Notes: generated by a model not told the origin, from the letters alone. A DNA stretch of 6,750 bases from Chitinophaga pinensis (GCA_943324055.2 CALPKD020000072.1:1-6750), one strand, 5' to 3'; shown: positions 1 through 6,750, numbered from the stretch's first letter. Made by a program: numbers and translations.

Positions 1-1166
1 CTTATAAGATAAGTAATGATTTAGCCGTTGCAAATTTATCAGCTAATAAACTCAGCTCCTCGGATACACTCAAATTATCTACTTGGAAATTATACTCAGC
101 GGACACATCCAACCTAGCAAAGTGGAAACTAAACAGTGCTGATACACTCAAACTATCTGCCTGGAAACTATACTCCGCCGATACAGTGAACCTTGCAAAG
201 TGGAAGTTGAATAGTGCCGACACAATTAACTTATCTAAGTGGAAACTCAACGCATCCGACACAGCTACGATGTTGTCTCCTTATTTAACTTCTTTAATTG
301 GACTAACTAATAATAAATTAGATGCAACGTCATCTCATTACATTGGAACAACATTGATTTCAAACACGAGAAATATAGGTTCGATTGCGTTAACTGGTAT
401 AATAAGTATTGATGGGAATGCTGCAACTGCAAGTACAGCAACGTCTGCAACGAATGTTTCTGGAATAGTAGTAGGCACAAACGGAGGTACGGGCGTTGCG
501 AATACTGGAAAGACCATTACATTAGGCGGAAACATCTCAACTGCTGGTACGCTCACAACAGAGGGTGCATTGGCAACTTTAGGAAATTTTTCAACATCGC
601 TTGTATCAACTGCGCCAACTAATATTACTTTGCCAGTTTCAGGGACTTTGTCAACCTTATTTGGAACAGAAATCTTGAGTAATAAAACTTTGGTGACTCC
701 TGTATTAGGCGATGCTACTGCAACAAGCTTATCCGTTTCGTCAGCTGTTAGTGCGTCAACTTTGTCAGCAACAAACCTGAGTGCGACGAATGTGAATGCA
801 ACAAGTATCACAGCAATAGGCGATATTAAAGCGAAACGATATTTACTTACATACAATGCAGCGTCTACCTTAAGTATAGATTTTAGCACTGGGAATATCT
901 TTCAAATACTACTAACAGGAGTTTCAAATTTTATTTTGCCAACACCAAGCGCATCAACAGTAGGTACCTATTTGGTAAAATTTAAACAAGACAATACTGG
1001 AGGCAGAGTAGTTACCTTTTCAAATACGGCTTCAACCGCTACTAAATTGTATTGGGCTGGGGGGAATGTGCCTATAATTACCTCAGGCGCAAATAAAACA
1101 GATTTCATGACCATCATTTGCGATGGAACTAGTTATTATGCTACCATCGTACAAAACTTTTATTAA
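1..1166 (+). CDS. Tail-fibre-like repetitive surface protein, 5'-partial
   Basis: The reading frame is open from base 3 to the TAA at 1164-1166, giving 387 visible residues; the true start lies upstream of the window. A GTG at 186 is in frame but sits inside a repeat, so I reject it as the start. Visible order: 13-residue tandem repeats (57-251); a junction ASDTATMLSPYL (252-287); a low-complexity Ser/Thr/Ala/Asn region; the segment VGTNGGTGVANTGKTITLGG (about 465-524) followed by TLPVSGTLSTL and ILSNKTLVTPVLGDATATSL (about 627-731); short 5-residue repeats (759-818); and a C-terminal domain (about 816-1163) containing KFKQDNTGGRVVTF, YWAGGNVPI, ANKTDFMTIICDGTSYYA and a final QNFY. From knowledge of the families, these middle and C-terminal motifs are typical of phage tail-fibre and related host-encoded proteins. 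A fibre-shaped adhesin or remnant tail fibre is inferred. Whether it has a signal peptide cannot be seen. The next gene starts on its stop codon, so the pair is probably co-translated. Moderate confidence in the family, low in the role. Confidence 0.8.
   Translation, partial: YKISNDLAVANLSANKLSSSDTLKLSTWKLYSADTSNLAKWKLNSADTLKLSAWKLYSADTVNLAKWKLNSADTINLSKWKLNASDTATMLSPYLTSLIGLTNNKLDATSSHYIGTTLISNTRNIGSIALTGIISIDGNAATASTATSATNVSGIVVGTNGGTGVANTGKTITLGGNISTAGTLTTEGALATLGNFSTSLVSTAPTNITLPVSGTLSTLFGTEILSNKTLVTPVLGDATATSLSVSSAVSASTLSATNLSATNVNATSITAIGDIKAKRYLLTYNAASTLSIDFSTGNIFQILLTGVSNFILPTPSASTVGTYLVKFKQDNTGGRVVTFSNTASTATKLYWAGGNVPIITSGANKTDFMTIICDGTSYYATIVQNFY
18..287 (+). repeat. 39-bp tandem repeats encoding 13-residue DTxxLSxWKL units
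   Basis: Five full units lie at 57-95, 96-134, 135-173, 174-212 and 213-251. They read SSDTLKLSTWKLY, SADTSNLAKWKLN, SADTLKLSAWKLY, SADTVNLAKWKLN and SADTINLSKWKLN. A degenerate unit (DLAVANLSANKLS) precedes at 18-56, and a decaying one (ASDTATMLSPYL) follows at 252-287. Units 1 and 3 end in Tyr and units 2, 4 and 5 in Asn, so most of the array has a 26-residue two-unit period. The array may continue upstream of the window. A fibre shaft is the likely role by analogy; the fold is unknown and a 13-residue period does not fit a simple heptad coiled coil. Confidence 0.9.
759..818 (+). repeat. Short 5-residue repeats in the fibre-like protein
   Basis: Four consecutive 15-base units encode TLSAT, NLSAT, NVNAT and SITAI. 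They lie between the NKTL-type module and the C-terminal domain, just before GDIKAKRY. The periodicity is clear in the protein and imperfect in the DNA. A flexible or beta-structured connector is possible, but this is inference. Confidence 0.55.
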
Positions 1167-1852
1167 TGAAAATAGCAGTTTCTATATTAATACTTATCAG
1201 CTTAAATTTTAATAGTAAAGCACAAGTAGTTCCACAAGGGTTCTTAATCGCACCAGTAGTGATTGAATCCGTAACAATTGGATCACAAGTTTGGATGAAA
1301 AATAATTTGGATGTAAAAACTTATAAAAATGGAGATGAGATTTCACAAGTAGTTAGTAATATTTCCACACCTTCATGGGCAAGTTATGGAACCAATGCAA
1401 CTTCTGCATGGACTTATAATAATTATGATGCAAATAATAACGACGCTTACGGTAAATTATATAATTGGTATGCAGTAAATGATAATCGTGGTATTTGTCC
1501 CGTGAGCTGGCATATTCCTAGTGAAGATGAATGGCTTGAACTAGCTAATTTTTCAAGTACTGATGTAAGTATTAGAGGTAAATATCTTAAAGAAGTTGGT
1601 ACGACTCATTGGGCAACTAGTTCTTCTGCACTTGCTACCAATACGACTGGGTTTTCAGCTTTGGGTGGCGGGTACATGGGAGGGTCGGGTTCATCAAGTG
1701 GTTCCTTAACTTATTATGGCTATTTCTGGAGTAGTAAAAGTAATGGCAGTACTGCTAGTTACTTTTTGTTAGTAGATAATCAGGCAAGTTTTACGCTAGC
1801 ACTAAATGGAAATAAAACAGGTGGCTTCTCGGTAAGGTGTATACACGACTAA
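1166..1852 (+). CDS. Secreted FISUMP-domain protein
   Basis: The 228-residue product begins with a signal peptide (MKIAVSILILISLNFNSKA) with a likely cut between Ala19 and Gln20. There is no lipobox cysteine and no obvious type IX secretion C-terminal domain, so export through Sec to the periplasm or surface is likely. The rest matches the Fibrobacter succinogenes major paralogous domain (FISUMP, TIGR02145/PF09603) by recognition: VTIGSQVWMKNNLDVKTY (residues 36-53), YGKLYNWYAV (95-104), GICPVSWHIPSEDEW (109-123), GFSALGGG (162-169), GYFWSS (185-190) and the ending GGFSVRCIHD (219-228). The only cysteines are Cys111 and Cys225, which could form a disulfide. The function of FISUMP proteins is not well established; a lectin-like or surface-binding role is inference. 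The ATG shares an A with the stop of the upstream fibre-like gene (TAATG), which fixes this start and points to coupled translation. Confidence 0.88.
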   Translation: MKIAVSILILISLNFNSKAQVVPQGFLIAPVVIESVTIGSQVWMKNNLDVKTYKNGDEISQVVSNISTPSWASYGTNATSAWTYNNYDANNNDAYGKLYNWYAVNDNRGICPVSWHIPSEDEWLELANFSSTDVSIRGKYLKEVGTTHWATSSSALATNTTGFSALGGGYMGGSGSSSGSLTYYGYFWSSKSNGSTASYFLLVDNQASFTLALNGNKTGGFSVRCIHD

Positions 1853-1864
1853 TTATATTTACTA

Positions 1865-3178
1865 TTATTTCTTCAACACTGGCTTTAATACCTCCAGCTT
1901 TCCATCAATCTTTTTTTCATCATATTTTAATCCTAAAATATGAGCGACTAAAGGGAATACGTTTACATTGTCAAATCCATCAATCGTAATTCCCTTTTTA
2001 AATGCGGGGCCCCAAGCGATAAAACTTGCACGCATTGTAGGAATGTGGTTGTCAAAGCCATGTTTGCCCTTGGATGTTTTCCTAGTTGATAAATTAAATA
2101 CTTTAGGTAAGTGCGGAATTAAAATAAGATCACCTAAACGGTTGCTCCAATCGTCTGATTTTTTATAATGCCAATAATCAGGCGTTTCATTCAATTTATA
2201 AGTAGTGAAACTAGTATCTTTTTTTAGCGCTTGATAAGTACTTTCTATTTTAGAAGTATCCTTTGCATACAAATGCAATAGGGCATCTCCCCAAGGAACT
2301 TTAAAACTTGCAGTATCAATCGCTGCGGGTAATCCCATCGTCTTTATATTGTCCACTTCGGTCATTCCGTGGTCAGATACAAATATATAATTGATTGGTA
2401 AATGCAGCGGGGCTAATGCAGCTTGCAAAGCGTTTACGCTGCTATCTACAAATTGAACCGATTTTTGTACTCTTGGGTCTTCTGGGCCATATTCGTGTGC
2501 ATCATGATCCACATCTGGGAAATAGAAAGTGATTAAATGAGGTCTTTGATCGGCTGGTAAGGATAGCCAATCCTTCACTGCTTTAATTCTTGATCCAATG
2601 CTATTTTTTTCATTGTACACATAGGAGTAAGTTGGCTTTACACCTTGTATTGCAGCTTCGGATGCCACCCAATAATAACTAGCGGAGATCATCTTTTGTT
2701 GTTCAGCCAACACCCATAAAGGAGTGCCACCATACCATTTTCCTTCTGCTACCATTTTCTTATTACCCATTGAATACATTTGCCCACTTGTAACATCGAT
2801 ATAACTATTGTCTACTAAACCATGGTGAGAAGGGTATAAACCAGTTACAATCGTGTAATGATTTGGGAAAGTAACGGATGGGAAAGCCGGGGTCATATAC
2901 TTTGCGCGTACTCCGTTTTTCGAAAAAGCTTGTAAATTATTCGCGCCATATTTTTCAAAAAAATCATTCCTAAATCCATCTGCAGATATTAATATCACAT
3001 AAGGTTTTTCAATTTGCGCTAAGCTATTTTTTCGCCCACCCACTATTTGCTGTAGGGTGTCAATATTGCTTTTATCAAATTGAGCATAGTTATGATTATT
3101 CAATTTACTTGTGTCCTGTGCAAATGTCAACGTCACACTTATTGCTCCCAACAAAATGGTGCTAAATAACTTTTTCAT
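1865..3178 (-). CDS. Periplasmic type I phosphodiesterase / nucleotide pyrophosphatase (alkaline phosphatase superfamily)
   Basis: The 437-residue protein has a signal peptide with a likely cut at Ala20-Gln21, then one catalytic domain of the PF01663 phosphodiesterase family. By comparison with bacterial NPP enzymes, the two-metal (usually zinc) centre is complete: Asp67 (ISADGFR), catalytic Thr103 (PSVTFPNH), Asp224 and His228 (DHDAHEYGP), Asp269 and His270 (VSDHGM) and His373 (GKHGFDN). Asn124 (VDNSY) sits 21 residues after the catalytic Thr, as the substrate-phosphate Asn does in NPPs. Length is normal for a single-domain member. Expected chemistry is hydrolysis of phosphodiester or pyrophosphate bonds in nucleotides or related compounds; the substrate cannot be read from the sequence. 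The start overlaps the PAP2 gene by 17 bases and is supported by the signal peptide beginning right there. The stop is 12 bases from the convergent FISUMP gene. Phosphate scavenging together with PAP2 is inference. Confidence 0.92.
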   Translation of the reverse strand: MKKLFSTILLGAISVTLTFAQDTSKLNNHNYAQFDKSNIDTLQQIVGGRKNSLAQIEKPYVILISADGFRNDFFEKYGANNLQAFSKNGVRAKYMTPAFPSVTFPNHYTIVTGLYPSHHGLVDNSYIDVTSGQMYSMGNKKMVAEGKWYGGTPLWVLAEQQKMISASYYWVASEAAIQGVKPTYSYVYNEKNSIGSRIKAVKDWLSLPADQRPHLITFYFPDVDHDAHEYGPEDPRVQKSVQFVDSSVNALQAALAPLHLPINYIFVSDHGMTEVDNIKTMGLPAAIDTASFKVPWGDALLHLYAKDTSKIESTYQALKKDTSFTTYKLNETPDYWHYKKSDDWSNRLGDLILIPHLPKVFNLSTRKTSKGKHGFDNHIPTMRASFIAWGPAFKKGITIDGFDNVNVFPLVAHILGLKYDEKKIDGKLEVLKPVLKK

Positions 3179-3785
3179 TTCTTATATTTTTTCTGATGTA
3201 GATGCTTAGCAGCACACTCATTATTGCAACTAAAATACCACCCCCTAAATCTAACGGGAAATGTTGCCCTAAATAAACGCGGGAATAAGCGCAAGTTAAG
3301 GCATATATAAAGCCAATTATTAGGATCCATTTTTTTGGGAATAAAGTAACAGTTACAAAATACAATGTAAAGGCAGTTGCTGTGTGACCTGATGGAAAAC
3401 TGTTCCATAAATGCATTTCGATACCATCTACATGGTGTATTTTATTTACATCAATACCACTTGCCATAGGCCTGGTTACATTATCCAAAATTAATATTTT
3501 TGGAACTTGAGTTAGTAAAGTAGATAGCAGAAAATTTATCAATATAAAAACGGCATCTTTCTTAAACCAGCCAAACATCAATAAAAAATAAGGAATCCAC
3601 ATCCAGCCTTCTGCCAGTAGGGTGAAAAAGGTAAAAATTTGATCTGCAACTTTTCCTAAATTCAAGTTAAACCACAAAAAAACCACCTCACGTGTATACA
3701 CAAAGCTGATGGCCAATAAGGTAAATGCCAAAGCCAAGGAGATACTAATGGCTATTTTTAAAGGTTTGCTAGTGAATTGGAACAT
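3162..3785 (-). CDS. PAP2-family membrane phosphatase
   Basis: This 207-residue integral membrane protein has about six hydrophobic segments (roughly residues 8-29, 48-71, 77-95, 134-149, 153-167, 180-197). It carries the three phosphatase signatures of the type 2 phosphatidic acid phosphatase superfamily: Lys96 with Arg105-Pro106 (motif 1), SFPSGHT with catalytic His134 (residues 129-135, motif 2), and SRVYLGQHFPLD with Arg169, nucleophile His175 and Asp179 (motif 3). The Lys-to-Arg spacing in motif 1 is eight residues rather than the textbook six. Family members dephosphorylate phosphatidate, undecaprenyl pyrophosphate, lipid A or similar lipid phosphates on the outer face of the inner membrane; the sequence does not say which. 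It is the first gene of a two-gene operon, and its last 17 bases overlap the start of the downstream phosphodiesterase, implying translational coupling. Confidence 0.92.
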   Translation of the reverse strand: MFQFTSKPLKIAISISLALAFTLLAISFVYTREVVFLWFNLNLGKVADQIFTFFTLLAEGWMWIPYFLLMFGWFKKDAVFILINFLLSTLLTQVPKILILDNVTRPMASGIDVNKIHHVDGIEMHLWNSFPSGHTATAFTLYFVTVTLFPKKWILIIGFIYALTCAYSRVYLGQHFPLDLGGGILVAIMSVLLSIYIRKNIRNEKVI

Positions 3786-3814
3786 AATTGTAAAGGATCA
3801 GTCTAAATTGCGGG

Positions 3815-3847
3815 TAAAATTACAGAATGTTTATAGGTTATAGTCAA
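3815..3847 (-). promoter_or_regulatory. Candidate Bacteroidota-type promoter for the PAP2-phosphodiesterase operon
   Basis: On the minus strand, TTG (3847-3845) is followed after 22 bases by TAATTTTA (3822-3815). The second box matches seven of eight positions of the Bacteroidota -7 consensus TAnnTTTG, and the first fits the -33 TTG. Transcription would start near 3808, leaving a leader of about 20 bases before the ATG at 3785. In AT-rich DNA such a match can arise by chance, so this is a candidate only. Confidence 0.35.
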
Positions 3848-3886
3848 CTAATTGTATAAATGGTTGTTATAACTTTACTTATTCCT

Positions 3887-6724
3887 ATGAACCAAGAAAA
3901 AGACCAAATAAAAGTAGTTGGTGCCCGAGAGCACAATTTAAAGAATTTCGACATTTCTATACCTAAAAATGAATTAGTCGTTTTTACAGGGGTCAGTGGG
4001 AGTGGAAAATCATCTTTAGCTTTTGATACCATCTATAATGAGGGACAAAGGCGTTATATGGAAAGTTTTAGTGCTTATGCCCGCCAATTTATGGGGCAGA
4101 TGGAACGGCCGGATGTGGACCAAATCACAGGGCTTTCCCCGGTCATCTCCATTGAGCAAAAAACCACCAATAAAAATCCTCGTTCAACGGTTGGAACCGT
4201 AACGGAGTTATATGACTTTTTGAGGTTATTGTATGCAAGGGCAGGTAAGGCATATAGTTACAATACAGGCAAGCCGATGGTGAAGTTTTCAGAGGCCGAA
4301 ATTGTTCAAAATATATTTACACAACTTAAGGATAAGAAAATTAATTTATTAGCGCCAGTGGTAAGAGGACGTAAAGGGCACTATAGAGAACTATTTGAAG
4401 AGATACGTAAAAAGGGGTTTGTAAAAGCAAGGGTGGACGGAGAGATGATTGAGCTAAGACCCAAGTTCCAGGTAGACCGTTATAAGATTCACGATATTGA
4501 AATTGTGGTTGACCGAATCCCAGTTACAGATGCGATGAAGACGCGTTTATCGGAAAGTGTGCAACAATGTTTGAAGATGGGAAATGGGTTATTATTTTTA
4601 TTAGAAGAAGGAAAGTCAAAAGTGATTCAATATTCCAAGCAATTAATGTGTGAGGAAACGGGATTAAGTTACGAAGAACCTTCTCCTAATAGTTTTTCAT
4701 TCAACTCTCCTTATGGTGCGTGTCCAACTTGTAAAGGGTTAGGGAATGTTTATGCGATAGATATGTCCTTGTTAATTCCTGATGAAGCTTTAAGTATCAA
4801 CGAAGGGGGTATTGTGCCATTAGGCATTGCGCGAGAAGCGAGTGTTTTTACTCAGGTAAAACAATTTGCAAGAAAGTATAAAATTAGTTTGGATAAAGCC
4901 ATTCAAGACCTAAGTAAAGAGCAACTAGATTTGATTTTATTTGGAGATAAGAATATAACAGATTCCTTAGGATTAGATTTGAATGACGAAAACATTCCTG
5001 ACACGTATACTGGAAGTTACGAGGGAATTGTACCAATGCTAAAAAGGTGGTTTACGAGTACGCAAAGCACAGAAGTGTTAAAGGCGTGGGTGGAGAATTA
5101 TATGGAGTTAAGCACTTGTACTGCTTGTGGGGGTGCCCGCTTAAAAAAAGAAAGCCTTTGGTTTAAGGTGAATGAAAAAACAATTGCCGAATTAAATGAA
5201 ATGCATTTAGATGATTTGCAAACCTGGTTTAAAAAATTACCGGCAAAGTTAGATAAGAAGGACACGCAAATTGCAACCGGCATTTTAAAAGAGATTGATG
5301 ATCGTATTTCCTTTTTGATGAATGTGGGCTTGTCTTATTTGTCATTAAGCAGACCTTCTAAATCATTGAGTGGAGGAGAATCACAAAGAATAAGATTGGC
5401 AACACAGATAGGATCACAACTACAAGGAATCACTTATATTTTGGATGAGCCATCGATCGGATTACACCAAAGAGACAATCAGCGTTTAATTGTTGCACTC
5501 AAACAATTAAGAGATATTGGGAATACCGTATTAGTAGTGGAACATGATAAGGATATTATGATGGCATCTGATTATATCGTGGATATTGGTCCAAGGGCTG
5601 GAATTCACGGTGGGCATGTAGTTGCGCAAGGAACGCCTAAGGAAATTATTAAATTAAAGTCAGATACTGCGTTGTATTTGGCAGGTAAAAAGAAGATTGA
5701 GATTCCTGAAGAACGACGTAAAGGAAATGGAGAAAAGATAACCATTAAAGGGGCGACAGGAAATACTCTGCAAAAGGTAAACTGTGATTTTCCATTAGGT
5801 AGTTTTATAGTGGTGTCGGGTGTGAGTGGTAGTGGGAAGTCAACATTAATTAATGAGACCTTGTATCCTATTTTATCTCAATTTTGTTATAAGAGCAAGA
5901 CCAAGCCAATGCCATTTACTTCGGTAACTGGATTAGATCATATTGACAAAGTAATTGAGATAGATCAATCTCCAATTGGCCGTACGCCAAGAAGCAATCC
6001 TGCTACCTATTGCGGATTTTTTACCGATATCAGAACCTTATTCGCATCTGTTCCGGAAGCAAAAATTAGAGGATATCAAGCAGGTCGTTTTTCATTCAAT
6101 GTGAAGGGGGGAAGATGTGAAGTGTGTGAGGGAGGAGGAATGCGTGTGATTGAAATGAACTTTTTACCAGATGTATATGTGCATTGTGAAAAATGCGCAG
6201 GTAAAAGATATAACAGAGAAACTTTAGAAATTAGGTATAAGGGCAAATCAATCAGTGACGTATTAAACATGACAGTAGAAGAGTCTTGTGAATTTTTTCA
6301 GGCAGTTCCATTTATTTACCGAAAAGTAAAAGTATTACAGGATGTGGGATTAGGGTATATCACTTTAGGACAGTCTGCGGTAACATTAAGTGGGGGAGAA
6401 GCACAACGGGTAAAGTTGGCAACGGAGTTGGGTAAAAAAGATACCGGAAAAACTTTTTATATTTTAGATGAACCTACTACAGGACTGCATTTTCAGGACA
6501 TTCAATTGTTGATTGGGGTATTAAATCGTTTGGTTGACCGAGGCAACACTGTGCTAGTGATTGAACACAATATGGATGTAATAAAAGTAGCCGATCATAT
6601 TATTGACCTTGGCCCTGAAGGGGGTAGTGGTGGCGGTGTTATTCAATTTACAGGTACCCCCGAGGAAATGATTAAAAAATCCAAATCACATACTGCTAAA
6701 TATTTGGCCATTGAAATGCTTTAG
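3887..6724 (+). CDS. uvrA: Excinuclease ABC subunit UvrA
   Basis: This is the damage-sensing ATPase of nucleotide excision repair, which dimerises, loads UvrB at lesions and then leaves. Numbering from the ATG at 3887 gives 945 residues, a normal UvrA length. ATPase I: Walker A GVSGSGKSS (35-43), signature LSGGESQ (494-500), Walker B ILDEPSIGLH (518-527), switch His553. ATPase II: Walker A GVSGSGKST (645-653), signature LSGGEAQ (834-840), Walker B ILDEPTTGLH (859-868), switch His894. The UvrB-binding and insertion regions lie between the first Walker A and the first signature. The second zinc finger is intact (Cys744, 747, 767, 770). The first has Cys254, 279 and 282, with Thr at 257 where many bacteria have Cys. 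An extra CTAC pair lies at 411-414. An in-frame ATG at 3860 would add MVVITLLIP, which does not resemble UvrA, so I prefer 3887, where NQEKDQIKVVGAREHNLKN follows at once. It is divergent from the PAP2 operon; no LexA-type operator was recognised. Confidence 0.97.
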   Translation: MNQEKDQIKVVGAREHNLKNFDISIPKNELVVFTGVSGSGKSSLAFDTIYNEGQRRYMESFSAYARQFMGQMERPDVDQITGLSPVISIEQKTTNKNPRSTVGTVTELYDFLRLLYARAGKAYSYNTGKPMVKFSEAEIVQNIFTQLKDKKINLLAPVVRGRKGHYRELFEEIRKKGFVKARVDGEMIELRPKFQVDRYKIHDIEIVVDRIPVTDAMKTRLSESVQQCLKMGNGLLFLLEEGKSKVIQYSKQLMCEETGLSYEEPSPNSFSFNSPYGACPTCKGLGNVYAIDMSLLIPDEALSINEGGIVPLGIAREASVFTQVKQFARKYKISLDKAIQDLSKEQLDLILFGDKNITDSLGLDLNDENIPDTYTGSYEGIVPMLKRWFTSTQSTEVLKAWVENYMELSTCTACGGARLKKESLWFKVNEKTIAELNEMHLDDLQTWFKKLPAKLDKKDTQIATGILKEIDDRISFLMNVGLSYLSLSRPSKSLSGGESQRIRLATQIGSQLQGITYILDEPSIGLHQRDNQRLIVALKQLRDIGNTVLVVEHDKDIMMASDYIVDIGPRAGIHGGHVVAQGTPKEIIKLKSDTALYLAGKKKIEIPEERRKGNGEKITIKGATGNTLQKVNCDFPLGSFIVVSGVSGSGKSTLINETLYPILSQFCYKSKTKPMPFTSVTGLDHIDKVIEIDQSPIGRTPRSNPATYCGFFTDIRTLFASVPEAKIRGYQAGRFSFNVKGGRCEVCEGGGMRVIEMNFLPDVYVHCEKCAGKRYNRETLEIRYKGKSISDVLNMTVEESCEFFQAVPFIYRKVKVLQDVGLGYITLGQSAVTLSGGEAQRVKLATELGKKDTGKTFYILDEPTTGLHFQDIQLLIGVLNRLVDRGNTVLVIEHNMDVIKVADHIIDLGPEGGSGGGVIQFTGTPEEMIKKSKSHTAKYLAIEML

Positions 6725-6750
6725 CATTATGTAAATGCGCTAGTATGGTA

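Noticed and set aside
2..262. 86-residue minus-strand open frame across the repeat array
   Set aside because: It mirrors the 39-bp repeats of the plus-strand fibre gene, has no recognisable domain, and the plus-strand frame carries the conserved repeat pattern with synonymous changes.
338..889. 183-residue minus-strand open frame
   Set aside because: It lies antisense to the tail-fibre-like gene, where Ser/Thr/Ala-rich codons give few antisense stops. The plus strand has recognisable motifs and this one has none.
1058..1063. Run of six G in the fibre-like gene, as a possible phase-variation tract
   Set aside because: Six bases is short for slippage switching, the frame is intact, and the encoded YWAGGN is a normal part of the C-terminal domain.
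1853..1864. Bidirectional terminator between the convergent FISUMP and phosphodiesterase genes
   Set aside because: The gap is only 12 AT-rich bases and neither it nor the adjoining coding ends form a strong stem followed by a T-run.
2007..2014. GGGGCCCC palindrome
   Set aside because: It lies inside the phosphodiesterase coding sequence and encodes the ordinary Trp-Gly-Pro stretch (AWGPAF); there is no sign of a regulatory role.
3852..3877. Promoter for uvrA with TTG at 3852 and TAACTTTA at 3870
   Set aside because: The boxes are only 15 bases apart, shorter than usual, and the site would leave almost no leader before 3887. It is too weak to list as a feature.
6724..6738. Small hairpin after uvrA (GCATT / AATGC, 5-base loop)
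   Set aside because: The stem is only five AT-rich base pairs, no T-run follows, and the window ends shortly after, so a terminator call is not supported.

Overview
The window looks like a chromosomal segment of a low-GC member of the Bacteroidota, probably close to the Chitinophagaceae; the family placement is inference. Supporting signs are the AT-rich coding sequence, the absence of clear Shine-Dalgarno motifs, signal peptides cut at an Ala-Gln junction, a FISUMP-domain protein, and a promoter-like pair resembling the Bacteroidota TTG / TAnnTTTG pattern. It is almost entirely coding: five genes, with gaps of only 12 and about 100 bases (74 if the longer uvrA start is used) and two gene overlaps. 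I see no tRNA, rRNA, CRISPR array, insertion sequence or convincing terminator.

Left part (1-1852, + strand). A gene whose 5' end lies outside the window encodes a repetitive, Ser/Thr/Ala/Asn-rich protein. It has 13-residue tandem repeats with the core DTxxLSxWKL, then sequence modules familiar from phage tail fibres, then a C-terminal domain of tail-fibre type. Its stop codon overlaps the start of a small secreted FISUMP-domain protein (TAATG), so the two are probably translated together. This pair is the accessory-looking part of the window and the most interesting: a fibre-like protein coupled to a protein of a possibly lectin-like family.

Middle part (1865-3785, - strand). A two-gene operon reads leftwards: a six-helix membrane PAP2 phosphatase, followed with a 17-base overlap by a periplasmic phosphodiesterase/nucleotide pyrophosphatase of the alkaline phosphatase superfamily with a complete set of metal ligands. 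Together they could release phosphate from phosphodiester or lipid-linked phosphate substrates at the cell envelope. The operon converges on the FISUMP gene with only 12 bases between stop codons.

Right part (3887-6724, + strand). A complete uvrA, the damage-recognition ATPase of nucleotide excision repair, is transcribed divergently from the PAP2 operon. It is an ordinary housekeeping gene, apart from one missing cysteine in the first zinc-finger region and an ambiguous start. No complete new system is visible. The leads worth following are the fibre/FISUMP pair and whether the FISUMP C-terminus is a hypervariable target.
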